This document shows positions 49,645 to 63,434 of a stretch of DNA of 64,000 bases, piece after piece. Position 1 is the stretch's first letter. Every line of letters starts with the position of its first letter. The notes under the pieces were generated by a model, which saw only the letters and a list, made by a program, of their open reading frames with translations, was not told the origin of the DNA and did no database searches. The translations under genes were made by a program, and so were the position numbers. Source of the stretch: Cinclus cinclus (Eukaryota; Chordata; Aves; Passeriformes; Cinclidae); NCBI RefSeq assembly GCF_963662255.1, contig NW_026912192.1, positions 682,001 through 746,000 of the forward strand. The letters run 5' to 3'.

Positions 49645-51023
49645 CGAACGGCAGCCAGCGAAGCTTCAGAACAGCAGGCTGTTCTGCTCAGCGTACGAGC
49701 CTGAAGTGAGTGGCAAGGGCTAAGGGGACAGTTCCAAGGCATCTAGCTTTCCTGCTAGCAATGCCATTTCTACCCTGCTGTGGAAAACATTGTCCTTTGC
49801 CCTTCTGCTCCGAGAGGCAGAGAGCACCTCGGCAGACGCAGTGCAGAGGGAAAGGACACAGTATCCGAGGGAGCGTGGCGCCGCTTAGGCGGGCAAAGCA
49901 GAAAGGTGCCGCCCGGCACTGGCTTTGACTCCCTGAGCTTCCTTGCTAGGACAGCAGCTGCCGAAAGCTGGCAACTAGGCTGCCAGAGTGCAGAATGTCG
50001 GCGGTCTGGCACGCCTGCTTGCCGAAAGCCAGGATCAGCGAGACAGCGTGCTAGGCTCTGTTTCACAGCACCTTGGAGAACACGCCCTTGAAGAATGCCG
50101 TCTCTGTTCCGCAAAAGCTCTGCCACAGTGAAGGTGGAAGAAGCAGCCTGTGGCCACGGGCAGAGCTGGTCAACAGCTGCGCCTAACTTTGCCAAGCTGC
50201 GAGAGCATTCTCAGCCGAGTTCTGCTTTGACAGAGCTATTGCTGAACTTTTGCAGCCCCGGAGGCTGCTGAAACCAAGGCTGTGTTCTGCCTCTTCATTC
50301 TTGCCTTCCTGTTCTCCAGCGAGAAGTGAAGCTCTGGCACGTCATTCAGCTTTGCCGCCTCTCTGCACGGAAAGCACTAGACAGAACTAGTGTGCTTCGT
50401 GCATGCTCTCTCCTCGCTTTTATGGTCACTGCTCTGCTTTTTGCTTGGCAGCGTTCAAAGGGTCCACGGCATACCTCTTGCACAGCGAGAGGTGGCCGGC
50501 GAGGAATACTTGCTGGCTTAAGTCGTTCCATGCTCAAGGCATTCATCAGAGCAACACAATGGGGGAAAAGAGGGGGGAACATTGCAGGACAAATTTCTAT
50601 GCTGGAACATGATTGTCTGCGAGACAGCTCTCCGCAGCGCTAGTATTTGGCCAGGCTGAAATCAGCGCCACGGGAAGCCAATCTGACAAGCGGAGTGCAA
50701 CGAGCGCGGCGATACGGGGCCACTTGGCAGGTGGCCGAAGAAAGACGGCTGCCCCGCGAATGTGGTGCCAGAAGGCAAGTTTCAGCAGGGCGTTCCGGGC
50801 GAGCTTAATGTGTAGCCGCAGTTGTTCTAGGCGAGATTGTAGCCGAGAAGCTTTCCGTCTCCATTCACGAGACAAGAAAAGCAGAACGCAATGGTCTAGA
50901 GGGTTGAGAAGAAAAGTGCTCGTAGCGAGCTCGTTGCGGCAGAAGCGAAAGCCAGGAGCGGCGTGGTCGCTGCGAGAAGTAGACGGCGCTTCGCCTCCTT
51001 GGGAAGGAAATCGCGTCTGGGCA
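49645..51023 (+). repeat. Satellite unit 37
   Basis: Carries 1316G and 1322G; same state as the next unit. Confidence 0.97.
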
Positions 51024-52402
51024 CGAACGGCAGCCAGCGAAGCTTCAGAACAGCAGGCTGTTCTGCTCAGCGTACGAGCCTGAAGTGAGTGGCAAGGGCT
51101 AAGGGGACAGTTCCAAGGCATCTAGCTTTCCTGCTAGCAATGCCATTTCTACCCTGCTGTGGAAAACATTGTCCTTTGCCCTTCTGCTCCGAGAGGCAGA
51201 GAGCACCTCGGCAGACGCAGTGCAGAGGGAAAGGACACAGTATCCGAGGGAGCGTGGCGCCGCTTAGGCGGGCAAAGCAGAAAGGTGCCGCCCGGCACTG
51301 GCTTTGACTCCCTGAGCTTCCTTGCTAGGACAGCAGCTGCCGAAAGCTGGCAACTAGGCTGCCAGAGTGCAGAATGTCGGCGGTCTGGCACGCCTGCTTG
51401 CCGAAAGCCAGGATCAGCGAGACAGCGTGCTAGGCTCTGTTTCACAGCACCTTGGAGAACACGCCCTTGAAGAATGCCGTCTCTGTTCCGCAAAAGCTCT
51501 GCCACAGTGAAGGTGGAAGAAGCAGCCTGTGGCCACGGGCAGAGCTGGTCAACAGCTGCGCCTAACTTTGCCAAGCTGCGAGAGCATTCTCAGCCGAGTT
51601 CTGCTTTGACAGAGCTATTGCTGAACTTTTGCAGCCCCGGAGGCTGCTGAAACCAAGGCTGTGTTCTGCCTCTTCATTCTTGCCTTCCTGTTCTCCAGCG
51701 AGAAGTGAAGCTCTGGCACGTCATTCAGCTTTGCCGCCTCTCTGCACGGAAAGCACTAGACAGAACTAGTGTGCTTCGTGCATGCTCTCTCCTCGCTTTT
51801 ATGGTCACTGCTCTGCTTTTTGCTTGGCAGCGTTCAAAGGGTCCACGGCATACCTCTTGCACAGCGAGAGGTGGCCGGCGAGGAATACTTGCTGGCTTAA
51901 GTCGTTCCATGCTCAAGGCATTCATCAGAGCAACACAATGGGGGAAAAGAGGGGGGAACATTGCAGGACAAATTTCTATGCTGGAACATGATTGTCTGCG
52001 AGACAGCTCTCCGCAGCGCTAGTATTTGGCCAGGCTGAAATCAGCGCCACGGGAAGCCAATCTGACAAGCGGAGTGCAACGAGCGCGGCGATACGGGGCC
52101 ACTTGGCAGGTGGCCGAAGAAAGACGGCTGCCCCGCGAATGTGGTGCCAGAAGGCAAGTTTCAGCAGGGCGTTCCGGGCGAGCTTAATGTGTAGCCGCAG
52201 TTGTTCTAGGCGAGATTGTAGCCGAGAAGCTTTCCGTCTCCATTCACGAGACAAGAAAAGCAGAACGCAATGGTCTAGAGGGTTGAGAAGAAAAGTGCTC
52301 GTAGCGAGCTCGTTGCGGCAGAAGCGAAAGCCAGGAGCGGCGTGGTCGCTGCGAGAAGTAGACGGCGCTTCGCCTCCTTGGGAAGGAAATCGCGTCTGGG
52401 CA
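51024..52402 (+). repeat. Satellite unit 38
   Basis: Carries 1316G and 1322G, indistinguishable at tracked sites from unit 37. It looks like a recent single-unit duplication. Confidence 0.97.
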
Positions 52403-53781
52403 CGAACGGCAGCCAGCGAAGCTTCAGAACAGCAGGCTGTTCTGCTCAGCGTACGAGCCTGAAGTGAGTGGCAAGGGCTAAGGGGACAGTTCCAAGGCAT
52501 CTAGCTTTCCTGCTAGCAATGCCATTTCTACCCTGCTGTGGAAAACATTGTCCTTTGCCCTTCTGCTCCGAGAGGCAGAGAGCACCTCGGCAGACGCAGT
52601 GCAGAGGGAAAGGACACAGTATCCGAGGGAGCGTGGCGCCGCTTAGGCGGGCAAAGCAGAAAGGTGCCGCCCGGCACTGGCTTTGACTCCCTGAGCTTCC
52701 TTGCTAGGACAGCAGCTGCCGAAAGCTGGCAACTAGGCTGCCAGAGTGCAGAATGTCGGCGGTCTGGCACGCCTGCTTGCCGAAAGCCAGGATCAGCGAG
52801 ACAGCGTGCTAGGCTCTGTTTCACAGCACCTTGGAGAACACGCCCTTGAAGAATGCCGTCTCTGTTCCGCAAAAGCTCTGCCACAGTGAAGGTGGAAGAA
52901 GCAGCCTGTGGCCACGGGCAGAGCTGGTCAACAGCTGCGCCTAACTTTGCCAAGCTGCGAGAGCATTCTCAGCCGAGTTCTGCTTTGACAGAGCTATTGC
53001 TGAACTTTTGCAGCCCCGGAGGCTGCTGAAACCAAGGCTGTGTTCTGCCTCTTCATTCTTGCCTTCCTGTTCTCCAGCGAGAAGTGAAGCTCTGGCACGT
53101 CATTCAGCTTTGCCGCCTCTCTGCACGGAAAGCACTAGACAGAACTAGTGTGCTTCGTGCATGCTCTCTCCTCGCTTTTATGGTCACTGCTCTGCTTTTT
53201 GCTTGGCAGCGTTCAAAGGGTCCACGGCATACCTCTTGCACAGCGAGAGGTGGCCGGCGAGGAATACTTGCTGGCTTAAGTCGTTCCATGCTCAAGGCAT
53301 TCATCAGAGCAGCACAATGCGGGAAAAGAGGGGGGAACATTGCAGGACAAATTTCTATGCTGGAACATGATTGTCTGCGAGACAGCTCTCCGCAGCGCTA
53401 GTATTTGGCCAGGCTGAAATCAGCGCCACGGGAAGCCAATCTGACAAGCGGAGTGCAACGAGCGCGGCGATACGGGGCCACTTGGCAGGTGGCCGAAGAA
53501 AGACGGCTGCCCCGCGAATGTGGTGCCAGAAGGCAAGTTTCAGCAGGGCGTTCCGGGCGAGCTTAATGTGTAGCCGCAGTTGTTCTAGGCGAGATTGTAG
53601 CCGAGAAGCTTTCCGTCTCCATTCACGAGACAAGAAAAGCAGAACGCAATGGTCTAGAGGGTTGAGAAGAAAAGTGCTCGTAGCGAGCTCGTTGCGGCAG
53701 AACCGAAAGCCAGGAGCAGCGTGCTCGCTGCGAGAAGTAGACGGCGCTTCGCCTCCTTGGGAAGGAAATCGCGTCTGGGCA
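52403..53781 (+). repeat. Satellite unit 39
   Basis: Carries 910G/918C and 1301C; last unit with 1301C. Confidence 0.97.
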
Positions 53782-55160
53782 CGAACGGCAGCCAGCGAAG
53801 CTTCAGAACAGCAGGCTGTTCTGCTCAGCGTACGAGCCTGAAGTGAGTGGCAAGGGCTAAGGGGACAGTTCCAAGGCATCTAGCTTTCCTGCTAGCAATG
53901 CCATTTCTACCCTGCTGTGGAAAACATTGTCCTTTGCCCTTCTGCTCCGAGAGGCAGAGAGCACCTCGGCAGACGCAGTGCAGAGGGAAAGGACACAGTA
54001 TCCGAGGGAGCGTGGCGCCGCTTAGGCGGGCAAAGCAGAAAGGTGCCGCCCGGCACTGGCTTTGACTCCCTGAGCTTCCTTGCTAGGACAGCAGCTGCCG
54101 AAAGCTGGCAACTAGGCTGCCAGAGTGCAGAATGTCGGCGGTCTGGCACGCCTGCTTGCCGAAAGCCAGGATCAGCGAGACAGCGTGCTAGGCTCTGTTT
54201 CACAGCACCTTGGAGAACACGCCCTTGAAGAATGCCGTCTCTGTTCCGCAAAAGCTCTGCCACAGTGAAGGTGGAAGAAGCAGCCTGTGGCCACGGGCAG
54301 AGCTGGTCAACAGCTGCGCCTAACTTTCCCAAGCTGCGAGAGCATTCTCAGCCGAGTTCTGCTTTGACAGAGCTATTGCTGAACTTTTGCAGTCCCGGAG
54401 GCTGCTGAAACCAAGGCTGTGTTCTGCCTCTTCATTCTTGCCTTCCTGTTCTCCAGCGAGAAGTGAAGCTCTGGCACGGCATTCAGCTTTGCCGCCTCTC
54501 TGCACGGAAAGCACTAGACAGAACTAGTGTGCTTCGTGCATGCTCTCTCCTCGCTTTTATGGTCACTGCTCTGCTTTTTGCTTGGCAGCGTTCAAAGGGT
54601 CCACGGCATACCTCTTGCACAGCGAGAGGTGGCCGGCGAGGAATACTTGCTGGCTTAAGTCGTTCCATGCTCAAGGCATTCATCAGAGCAACACAATGGG
54701 GGAAAAGAGGGGGGAACATTGCAGGACAAATTTCTATGCTGGAACATGATTGTCTGCGAGACAGCTCTCCGCAGCGCTAGTATTTGGCCAGGCTGAAATC
54801 AGCGCCACGGGAAGCCAATCTGACAAGCGGAGTGCAACGAGCGCGGCGATATGGGGCCACTTGGCAGGTGGCCGAAGAAAGACGGCTGCCCCGCGAATGT
54901 GGTGCCAGAAGGCAAATTTCAGCAGGGCGTTCCGGGCGAGCTTAATGTGTAGCCGCAGTTGTTCTAGGCGAGATTGTAGCCGAGAAGCTTTCCGTCTCCA
55001 TTCACGAGACAAGAAAAGCAGAACGCAATGGTCTAGAGGGTTGAGAAGAAAAGTGCTCGTAGCGAGCTCGTTGCGGCAGAAGCGAAAGCCAGGAGCAGCG
55101 TGCTCGCTGCGAGAAGTAGACGGCGCTTCGCCTCCTTGGGAAGGAAATCGCGTCTGGGCA
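53782..55160 (+). repeat. Satellite unit 40
   Basis: Carries 547C, 612T, 698G, 1071T and 1135A. Confidence 0.97.
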
Positions 55161-56539
55161 CGAACGGCAGCCAGCGAAGCTTCAGAACAGCAGGCTGTTC
55201 TGCTCAGCGTACGAGCCTGAAGTGAGTGGCAAGGGCTAAGGGGACAGTTCCAAGGCATCTAGCTTTCCTGCTAGCAATGCCATTTCTACCCTGCTGTGGA
55301 AAACATTGTCCTTTGCCCTTCTGCTCCGAGAGGCAGAGAGCACCTCGGCAGACGCAGTGCAGAGGGAAAGGACACAGTATCCGAGGGAGCGTGGCGCCGC
55401 TTAGGCGGGCAAAGCAGAAAGGTGCCGCCCGGCACTGGCTTTGACTCCCTGAGCTTCCTTGCTAGGACAGCAGCTGCCGAAAGCTGGCAACTAGGCTGCC
55501 AGAGTGCAGAATGTCGGCGGTCTGGCACGCCTGCTTGCCGAAAGCCAGGATCAGCGAGACAGCGTGCTAGGCTCTGTTTCACAGCACCTTGGAGAACACG
55601 CCCTTGAAGAATGCCGTCTCTGTTCCGCAAAAGCTCTGCCACAGTGAAGGTGGAAGAAGCAGCCTGTGGCCACGGGCAGAGCTGGTCAACAGCTGCGCCT
55701 AACTTTCCCAAGCTGCGAGAGCATTCTCAGCCGAGTTCTGCTTTGACAGAGCTATTGCTGAACTTTTGCAGCCCCGGAGGCTGCTGAAACCAAGGCTGTG
55801 TTCTGCCTCTTCATTCTTGCCTTCCTGTTCTCCAGCGAGAAGTGAAGCTCTGGCACGGCATTCAGCTTTGCCGCCTCTCTGCACGGAAAGCACTAGACAG
55901 AACTAGTGTGCTTCGTGCATGCTCTCTCCTCGCTTTTATGGTCACTGCTCTGCTTTTTGCTTGGCAGCGTTCAAAGGGTCCACGGCATACCTCTTGCACA
56001 GCGAGAGGTGGCCGGCGAGGAATACTTGCTGGCTTAAGTCGTTCCATGCTCAAGGCATTCATCAGAGCAGCACAATGCGGGAAAAGAGGGGGGAACATTG
56101 CAGGACAAATTTCTATGCTGGAACATGATTGTCTGCGAGACAGCTCTCCGCAGCGCTAGTATTTGGCCAGGCTGAAATCAGCGCCACGGGAAGCCAATCT
56201 GACAAGCGGAGTGCAACGAGCGCGGCGATACGGGGCCACTTGGCAGGTGGCCGAAGAAAGACGGCTGCCCCGCGAATGTGGTGCCAGAAGGCAAGTTTCA
56301 GCAGGGCGTTCCGGGCGAGCTTAATGTGTAGCCGCAGTTGTTCTAGGCGAGATTGTAGCCGAGAAGCTTTCCGTCTCCATTCACGAGACAAGAAAAGCAG
56401 AACGCAATGGTCTAGAGGGTTGAGAAGAAAAGTGCTCGTAGCGAGCTCGTTGCGGCAGAAGCGAAAGCCAGGAGCGGCGTGCTCGCTGCGAGAAGTAGAC
56501 GGCGCTTCGCCTCCTTGGGAAGGAAATCGCGTCTGGGCA
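55161..56539 (+). repeat. Satellite unit 41
   Basis: Carries 547C, 698G, 910G/918C and 1316G. Confidence 0.97.
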
Positions 56540-57918
56540 CGAACGGCAGCCAGCGAAGCTTCAGAACAGCAGGCTGTTCTGCTCAGCGTACGAGCCTGAA
56601 GTGAGTGGCAAGGGCTAAGGGGACAGTTCCAAGGCATCTAGCTTTCCTGCTAGCAATGCCATTTCTACCCTGCTGTGGAAAACATTGTCCTTTGCCCTTC
56701 TGCTCCGAGAGGCAGAGAGCACCTCGGCAGACGCAGTGCAGAGGGAAAGGACACAGTATCCGAGGGAGCGTGGCGCCGCTTAGGCGGGCAAAGCAGAAAG
56801 GTGCCGCCCGGCACTGGCTTTGACTCCCTGAGCTTCCTTGCTAGGACAGCAGCTGCCGAAAGCTGGCAACTAGGCTGCCAGAGTGCAGAATGTCGGCGGT
56901 CTGGCACGCCTGCTTGCCGAAAGCCAGGATCAGCGAGACAGCGTGCTAGGCTCTGTTTCACAGCACCTTGGAGAACACGCCCTTGAAGAATGCCGTCTCT
57001 GTTCCGCAAAAGCTCTGCCACAGTGAAGGTGGAAGAAGCAGCCTGTGGCCACGGGCAGAGCTGGTCAACAGCTGCGCCTAACTTTGCCAAGCTGCGAGAG
57101 CATTCTCAGCCGAGTTCTGCTTTGACAGAGCTATTGCTGAACTTTTGCAGCCCCGGAGGCTGCTGAAACCAAGGCTGTGTTCTGCCTCTTCATTCTTGCC
57201 TTCCTGTTCTCCAGCGAGAAGTGAAGCTCTGGCACGTCATTCAGCTTTGCCGCCTCTCTGCACGGAAAGCACTAGACAGAACTAGTGTGCTTCGTGCATG
57301 CTCTCTCCTCGCTTTTATGGTCACTGCTCTGCTTTTTGCTTGGCAGCGTTCAAAGGGTCCACGGCATACCTCTTGCACAGCGAGAGGTGGCCGGCGAGGA
57401 ATACTTGCTGGCTTAAGTCGTTCCATGCTCAAGGCATTCATCAGAGCAGCACAATGCGGGAAAAGAGGGGGGAACATTGCAGGACAAATTTCTATGCTGG
57501 AACATGATTGTCTGCGAGACAGCTCTCCGCAGCGCTAGTATTTGGCCAGGCTGAAATCAGCGCCACGGGAAGCCAATCTGACAAGCGGAGTGCAACGAGC
57601 GCGGCGATACGGGGCCACTTGGCAGGTGGCCGAAGAAAGACGGCTGCCCCGCGAATGTGGTGCCAGAAGGCAAGTTTCAGCAGGGCGTTCCGGGCGAGCT
57701 TAATGTGTAGCCGCAGTTGTTCTAGGCGAGATTGTAGCCGAGAAGCTTTCCGTCTCCATTCACGAGACAAGAAAAGCAGAACGCAATGGTCTAGAGGGTT
57801 GAGAAGAAAAGTGCTCGTAGCGAGCTCGTTGCGGCAGAAGCGAAAGCCAGGAGCGGCGTGCTCGCTGCGAGAAGTAGACGGCGCTTCGCCTCCTTGGGAA
57901 GGAAATCGCGTCTGGGCA
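56540..57918 (+). repeat. Satellite unit 42
   Basis: Carries 910G/918C and 1316G; same state as unit 16. Confidence 0.97.
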
Positions 57919-59297
57919 CGAACGGCAGCCAGCGAAGCTTCAGAACAGCAGGCTGTTCTGCTCAGCGTACGAGCCTGAAGTGAGTGGCAAGGGCTAAGGG
58001 GACAGTTCCAAGGCATCTAGCTTTCCTGCTAGCAATGCCATTTCTACCCTGCTGTGGAAAACATTGTCCTTTGCCCTTCTGCTCCGAGAGGCAGAGAGCA
58101 CCTCGGCAGACGCAGTGCAGAGGGAAAGGACACAGTATCCGAGGGAGCGTGGCGCCGCTTAGGCGGGCAAAGCAGAAAGGTGCCGCCCGGCACTGGCTTT
58201 GACTCCCTGAGCTTCCTTGCTAGGACAGCAGCTGCCGAAAGCTGGCAACTAGGCTGCCAGAGTGCAGAATGTCGGCGGTCTGGCACGCCTGCTTGCCGAA
58301 AGCCAGGATCAGCGAGACAGCGTGCTAGGCTCTGTTTCACAGCACCTTGGAGAACACGCCCTTGAAGAATGCCGTCTCTGTTCCGCAAAAGCTCTGCCAC
58401 AGTGAAGGTGGAAGAAGCAGCCTGTGGCCACGGGCAGAGCTGGTCAACAGCTGCGCCTAACTTTGCCAAGCTGCGAGAGCATTCTCAGCCGAGTTCTGCT
58501 TTGACAGAGCTATTGCTGAACTTTTGCAGCCCCGGAGGCTGCTGAAACCAAGGCTGTGTTCTGCCTCTTCATTCTTGCCTTCCTGTTCTCCAGCGAGAAG
58601 TGAAGCTCTGGCACGTCATTCAGCTTTGCCGCCTCTCTGCACGGAAAGCACTAGACAGAACTAGTGTGCTTCGTGCATGCTCTCTCCTCGCTTTTATGGT
58701 CACTGCTCTGCTTTTTGCTTGGCAGCGTTCAAAGGGTCCACGGCATACCTCTTGCACAGCGAGAGGTGGCCGGCGAGGAATACTTGCTGGCTTAAGTCGT
58801 TCCATGCTCAAGGCATTCATCAGAGCAACACAATGGGGGAAAAGAGGGGGGAACATTGCAGGACAAATTTCTATGCTGGAACATGATTGTCTGCGAGACA
58901 GCTCTCCGCAGCGCTAGTATTTGGCCAGGCTGAAATCAGCGCCACGGGAAGCCAATCTGACAAGCGGAGTGCAACGAGCGCGGCGATATGGGGCCACTTG
59001 GCAGGTGGCCGAAGAAAGACGGCTGCCCCGCGAATGTGGTGCCAGAAGGCAAATTTCAGCAGGGCGTTCCGGGCGAGCTTAATGTGTAGCCGCAGTTGTT
59101 CTAGGCGAGATTGTAGCCGAGAAGCTTTCCGTCTCCATTCACGAGACAAGAAAAGCAGAACGCAATGGTCTAGAGGGTTGAGAAGAAAAGTGCTCGTAGC
59201 GAGCTCGTTGCGGCAGAAGCGAAAGCCAGGAGCGGCGTGCTCGCTGCGAGAAGTAGACGGCGCTTCGCCTCCTTGGGAAGGAAATCGCGTCTGGGCA
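57919..59297 (+). repeat. Satellite unit 43
   Basis: Carries 1071T, 1135A and 1316G. Confidence 0.97.
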
Positions 59298-60676
59298 CGA
59301 ACGGCAGCCAGCGAAGCTTCAGAACAGCAGGCTGTTCTGCTCAGCGTACGAGCCTGAAGTGAGTGGCAAGGGCTAAGGGGACAGTTCCAAGGCATCTAGC
59401 TTTCCTGCTAGCAATGCCATTTCTACCCTGCTGTGGAAAACATTGTCCTTTGCCCTTCTGCTCCGAGAGGCAGAGAGCACCTCGGCAGACGCAGTGCAGA
59501 GGGAAAGGACACAGTATCCGAGGGAGCGTGGCGCCGCTTAGGCGGGCAAAGCAGAAAGGTGCCGCCCGGCACTGGCTTTGACTCCCTGAGCTTCCTTGCT
59601 AGGACAGCAGCTGCCGAAAGCTGGCAACTAGGCTGCCAGAGTGCAGAATGTCGGCGGTCTGGCACGCCTGCTTGCCGAAAGCCAGGATCAGCGAGACAGC
59701 GTGCTAGGCTCTGTTTCACAGCACCTTGGAGAACACGCCCTTGAAGAATGCCGTCTCTGTTCCGCAAAAGCTCTGCCACAGTGAAGGTGGAAGAAGCAGC
59801 CTGTGGCCACGGGCAGAGCTGGTCAACAGCTGCGCCTAACTTTCCCAAGCTGCGAGAGCATTCTCAGCCGAGTTCTGCTTTGACAGAGCTATTGCTGAAC
59901 TTTTGCAGCCCCGGAGGCTGCTGAAACCAAGGCTGTGTTCTGCCTCTTCATTCTTGCCTTCCTGTTCTCCAGCGAGAAGTGAAGCTCTGGCACGGCATTC
60001 AGCTTTGCCGCCTCTCTGCACGGAAAGCACTAGACAGAACTAGTGTGCTTCGTGCATGCTCTCTCCTCGCTTTTATGGTCACTGCTCTGCTTTTTGCTTG
60101 GCAGCGTTCAAAGGGTCCACGGCATACCTCTTGCACAGCGAGAGGTGGCCGGCGAGGAATACTTGCTGGCTTAAGTCGTTCCATGCTCAAGGCATTCATC
60201 AGAGCAACACAATGGGGGAAAAGAGGGGGGAACATTGCAGGACAAATTTCTATGCTGGAACATGATTGTCTGCGAGACAGCTCTCCGCAGCGCTAGTATT
60301 TGGCCAGGCTGAAATCAGCGCCACGGGAAGCCAATCTGACAAGCGGAGTGCAACGAGCGCGGCGATATGGGGCCACTTGGCAGGTGGCCGAAGAAAGACG
60401 GCTGCCCCGCGAATGTGGTGCCAGAAGGCAAATTTCAGCAGGGCGTTCCGGGCGAGCTTAATGTGTAGCCGCAGTTGTTCTAGGCGAGATTGTAGCCGAG
60501 AAGCTTTCCGTCTCCATTCACGAGACAAGAAAAGCAGAACGCAATGGTCTAGAGGGTTGAGAAGAAAAGTGCTCGTAGCGAGCTCGTTGCGGCAGAAGCG
60601 AAAGCCAGGAGCGGCGTGCTCGCTGCGAGAAGTAGACGGCGCTTCGCCTCCTTGGGAAGGAAATCGCGTCTGGGCA
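59298..60676 (+). repeat. Satellite unit 44
   Basis: Carries 547C, 698G, 1071T, 1135A and 1316G. Confidence 0.97.
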
Positions 60677-62055
60677 CGAACGGCAGCCAGCGAAGCTTCA
60701 GAACAGCAGGCTGTTCTGCTCAGCGTACGAGCCTGAAGTGAGTGGCAAGGGCTAAGGGGACAGTTCCAAGGCATCTAGCTTTCCTGCTAGCAATGCCATT
60801 TCTACCCTGCTGTGGAAAACATTGTCCTTTGCCCTTCTGCTCCGAGAGGCAGAGAGCACCTCGGCAGACGCAGTGCAGAGGGAAAGGACACAGTATCCGA
60901 GGGAGCGTGGCGCCGCTTAGGCGGGCAAAGCAGAAAGGTGCCGCCCGGCACTGGCTTTGACTCCCTGAGCTTCCTTGCTAGGACAGCAGCTGCCGAAAGC
61001 TGGCAACTAGGCTGCCAGAGTGCAGAATGTCGGCGGTCTGGCACGCCTGCTTGCCGAAAGCCAGGATCAGCGAGACAGCGTGCTAGGCTCTGTTTCACAG
61101 CACCTTGGAGAACACGCCCTTGAAGAATGCCGTCTCTGTTCCGCAAAAGCTCTGCCACAGTGAAGGTGGAAGAAGCAGCCTGTGGCCACGGGCAGAGCTG
61201 GTCAACAGCTGCGCCTAACTTTGCCAAGCTGCGAGAGCATTCTCAGCCGAGTTCTGCTTTGACAGAGCTATTGCTGAACTTTTGCAGCCCCGGAGGCTGC
61301 TGAAACCAAGGCTGTGTTCTGCCTCTTCATTCTTGCCTTCCTGTTCTCCAGCGAGAAGTGAAGCTCTGGCACGGCATTCAGCTTTGCCGCCTCTCTGCAC
61401 GGAAAGCACTAGACAGAACTAGTGTGCTTCGTGCATGCTCTCTCCTCGCTTTTATGGTCACTGCTCTGCTTTTTGCTTGGCAGCGTTCAAAGGGTCCACG
61501 GCATACCTCTTGCACAGCGAGAGGTGGCCGGCGAGGAATACTTGCTGGCTTAAGTCGTTCCATGCTCAAGGCATTCATCAGAGCAGCACAATGCGGGAAA
61601 AGAGGGGGGAACATTGCAGGACAAATTTCTATGCTGGAACATGATTGTCTGCGAGACAGCTCTCCGCAGCGCTAGTATTTGGCCAGGCTGAAATCAGCGC
61701 CACGGGAAGCCAATCTGACAAGCGGAGTGCAACGAGCGCGGCGATACGGGGCCACTTGGCAGGTGGCCGAAGAAAGACGGCTGCCCCGCGAATGTGGTGC
61801 CAGAAGGCAAGTTTCAGCAGGGCGTTCCGGGCGAGCTTAATGTGTAGCCGCAGTTGTTCTAGGCGAGATTGTAGCCGAGAAGCTTTCCGTCTCCATTCAC
61901 GAGACAAGAAAAGCAGAACGCAATGGTCTAGAGGGTTGAGAAGAAAAGTGCTCGTAGCGAGCTCGTTGCGGCAGAAGCGAAAGCCAGGAGCGGCGTGCTC
62001 GCTGCGAGAAGTAGACGGCGCTTCGCCTCCTTGGGAAGGAAATCGCGTCTGGGCA
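60677..62055 (+). repeat. Satellite unit 45
   Basis: Carries 698G, 910G/918C and 1316G. Confidence 0.97.
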
Positions 62056-63434
62056 CGAACGGCAGCCAGCGAAGCTTCAGAACAGCAGGCTGTTCTGCTC
62101 AGCGTACGAGCCTGAAGTGAGTGGCAAGGGCTAAGGGGACAGTTCCAAGGCATCTAGCTTTCCTGCTAGCAATGCCATTTCTACCCTGCTGTGGAAAACA
62201 TTGTCCTTTGCCCTTCTGCTCCGAGAGGCAGAGAGCACCTCGGCAGACGCAGTGCAGAGGGAAAGGACACAGTATCCGAGGGAGCGTGGCGCCGCTTAGG
62301 CGGGCAAAGCAGAAAGGTGCCGCCCGGCACTGGCTTTGACTCCCTGAGCTTCCTTGCTAGGACAGCAGCTGCCGAAAGCTGGCAACTAGGCTGCCAGAGT
62401 GCAGAATGTCGGCGGTCTGGCACGCCTGCTTGCCGAAAGCCAGGATCAGCGAGACAGCGTGCTAGGCTCTGTTTCACAGCACCTTGGAGAACACGCCCTT
62501 GAAGAATGCCGTCTCTGTTCCGCAAAAGCTCTGCCACAGTGAAGGTGGAAGAAGCAGCCTGTGGCCACGGGCAGAGCTGGTCAACAGCTGCGCCTAACTT
62601 TGCCAAGCTGCGAGAGCATTCTCAGCCGAGTTCTGCTTTGACAGAGCTATTGCTGAACTTTTGCAGCCCCGGAGGCTGCTGAAACCAAGGCTGTGTTCTG
62701 CCTCTTCATTCTTGCCTTCCTGTTCTCCAGCGAGAAGTGAAGCTCTGGCACGTCATTCAGCTTTGCCGCCTCTCTGCACGGAAAGCACTAGACAGAACTA
62801 GTGTGCTTCGTGCATGCTCTCTCCTCGCTTTTATGGTCACTGCTCTGCTTTTTGCTTGGCAGCGTTCAAAGGGTCCACGGCATACCTCTTGCACAGCGAG
62901 AGGTGGCCGGCGAGGAATACTTGCTGGCTTAAGTCGTTCCATGCTCAAGGCATTCATCAGAGCAACACAATGGGGGAAAAGAGGGGGGAACATTGCAGGA
63001 CAAATTTCTATGCTGGAACATGATTGTCTGCGAGACAGCTCTCCGCAGCGCTAGTATTTGGCCAGGCTGAAATCAGCGCCACGGGAAGCCAATCTGACAA
63101 GCGGAGTGCAACGAGCGCGGCGATATGGGGCCACTTGGCAGGTGGCCGAAGAAAGACGGCTGCCCCGCGAATGTGGTGCCAGAAGGCAAATTTCAGCAGG
63201 GCGTTCCGGGCGAGCTTAATGTGTAGCCGCAGTTGTTCTAGGCGAGATTGTAGCCGAGAAGCTTTCCGTCTCCATTCACGAGACAAGAAAAGCAGAACGC
63301 AATGGTCTAGAGGGTTGAGAAGAAAAGTGCTCGTAGCGAGCTCGTTGCGGCAGAAGCGAAAGCCAGGAGCAGCGTGCTCGCTGCGAGAAGTAGACGGCGC
63401 TTCGCCTCCTTGGGAAGGAAATCGCGTCTGGGCA
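62056..63434 (+). repeat. Satellite unit 46
   Basis: Carries 1071T and 1135A, the same state as unit 3. Confidence 0.97.

Larger units (their letters stand above)
44129..53781. repeat. Loose three-unit periodicity, units 33-39
   Basis: 910G/918C recurs at units 33, 36 and 39. Units 33 and 36 also share 426C, 612T and 698G, and units 36 and 39 share 1301C. The intervening pairs (34-35, 37-38) lack 910G/918C. The pairs are not identical, so the period is only partly preserved. Confidence 0.6.
53782..63434. repeat. Loose three-unit periodicity, units 40-46
   Basis: 1071T+1135A recurs at units 40, 43 and 46, and 547C+698G at units 41 and 44. 910G/918C is at 41, 42 and 45. Unit 44 also carries 1071T+1135A, so the register is blurred by conversion. 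Confidence 0.55.
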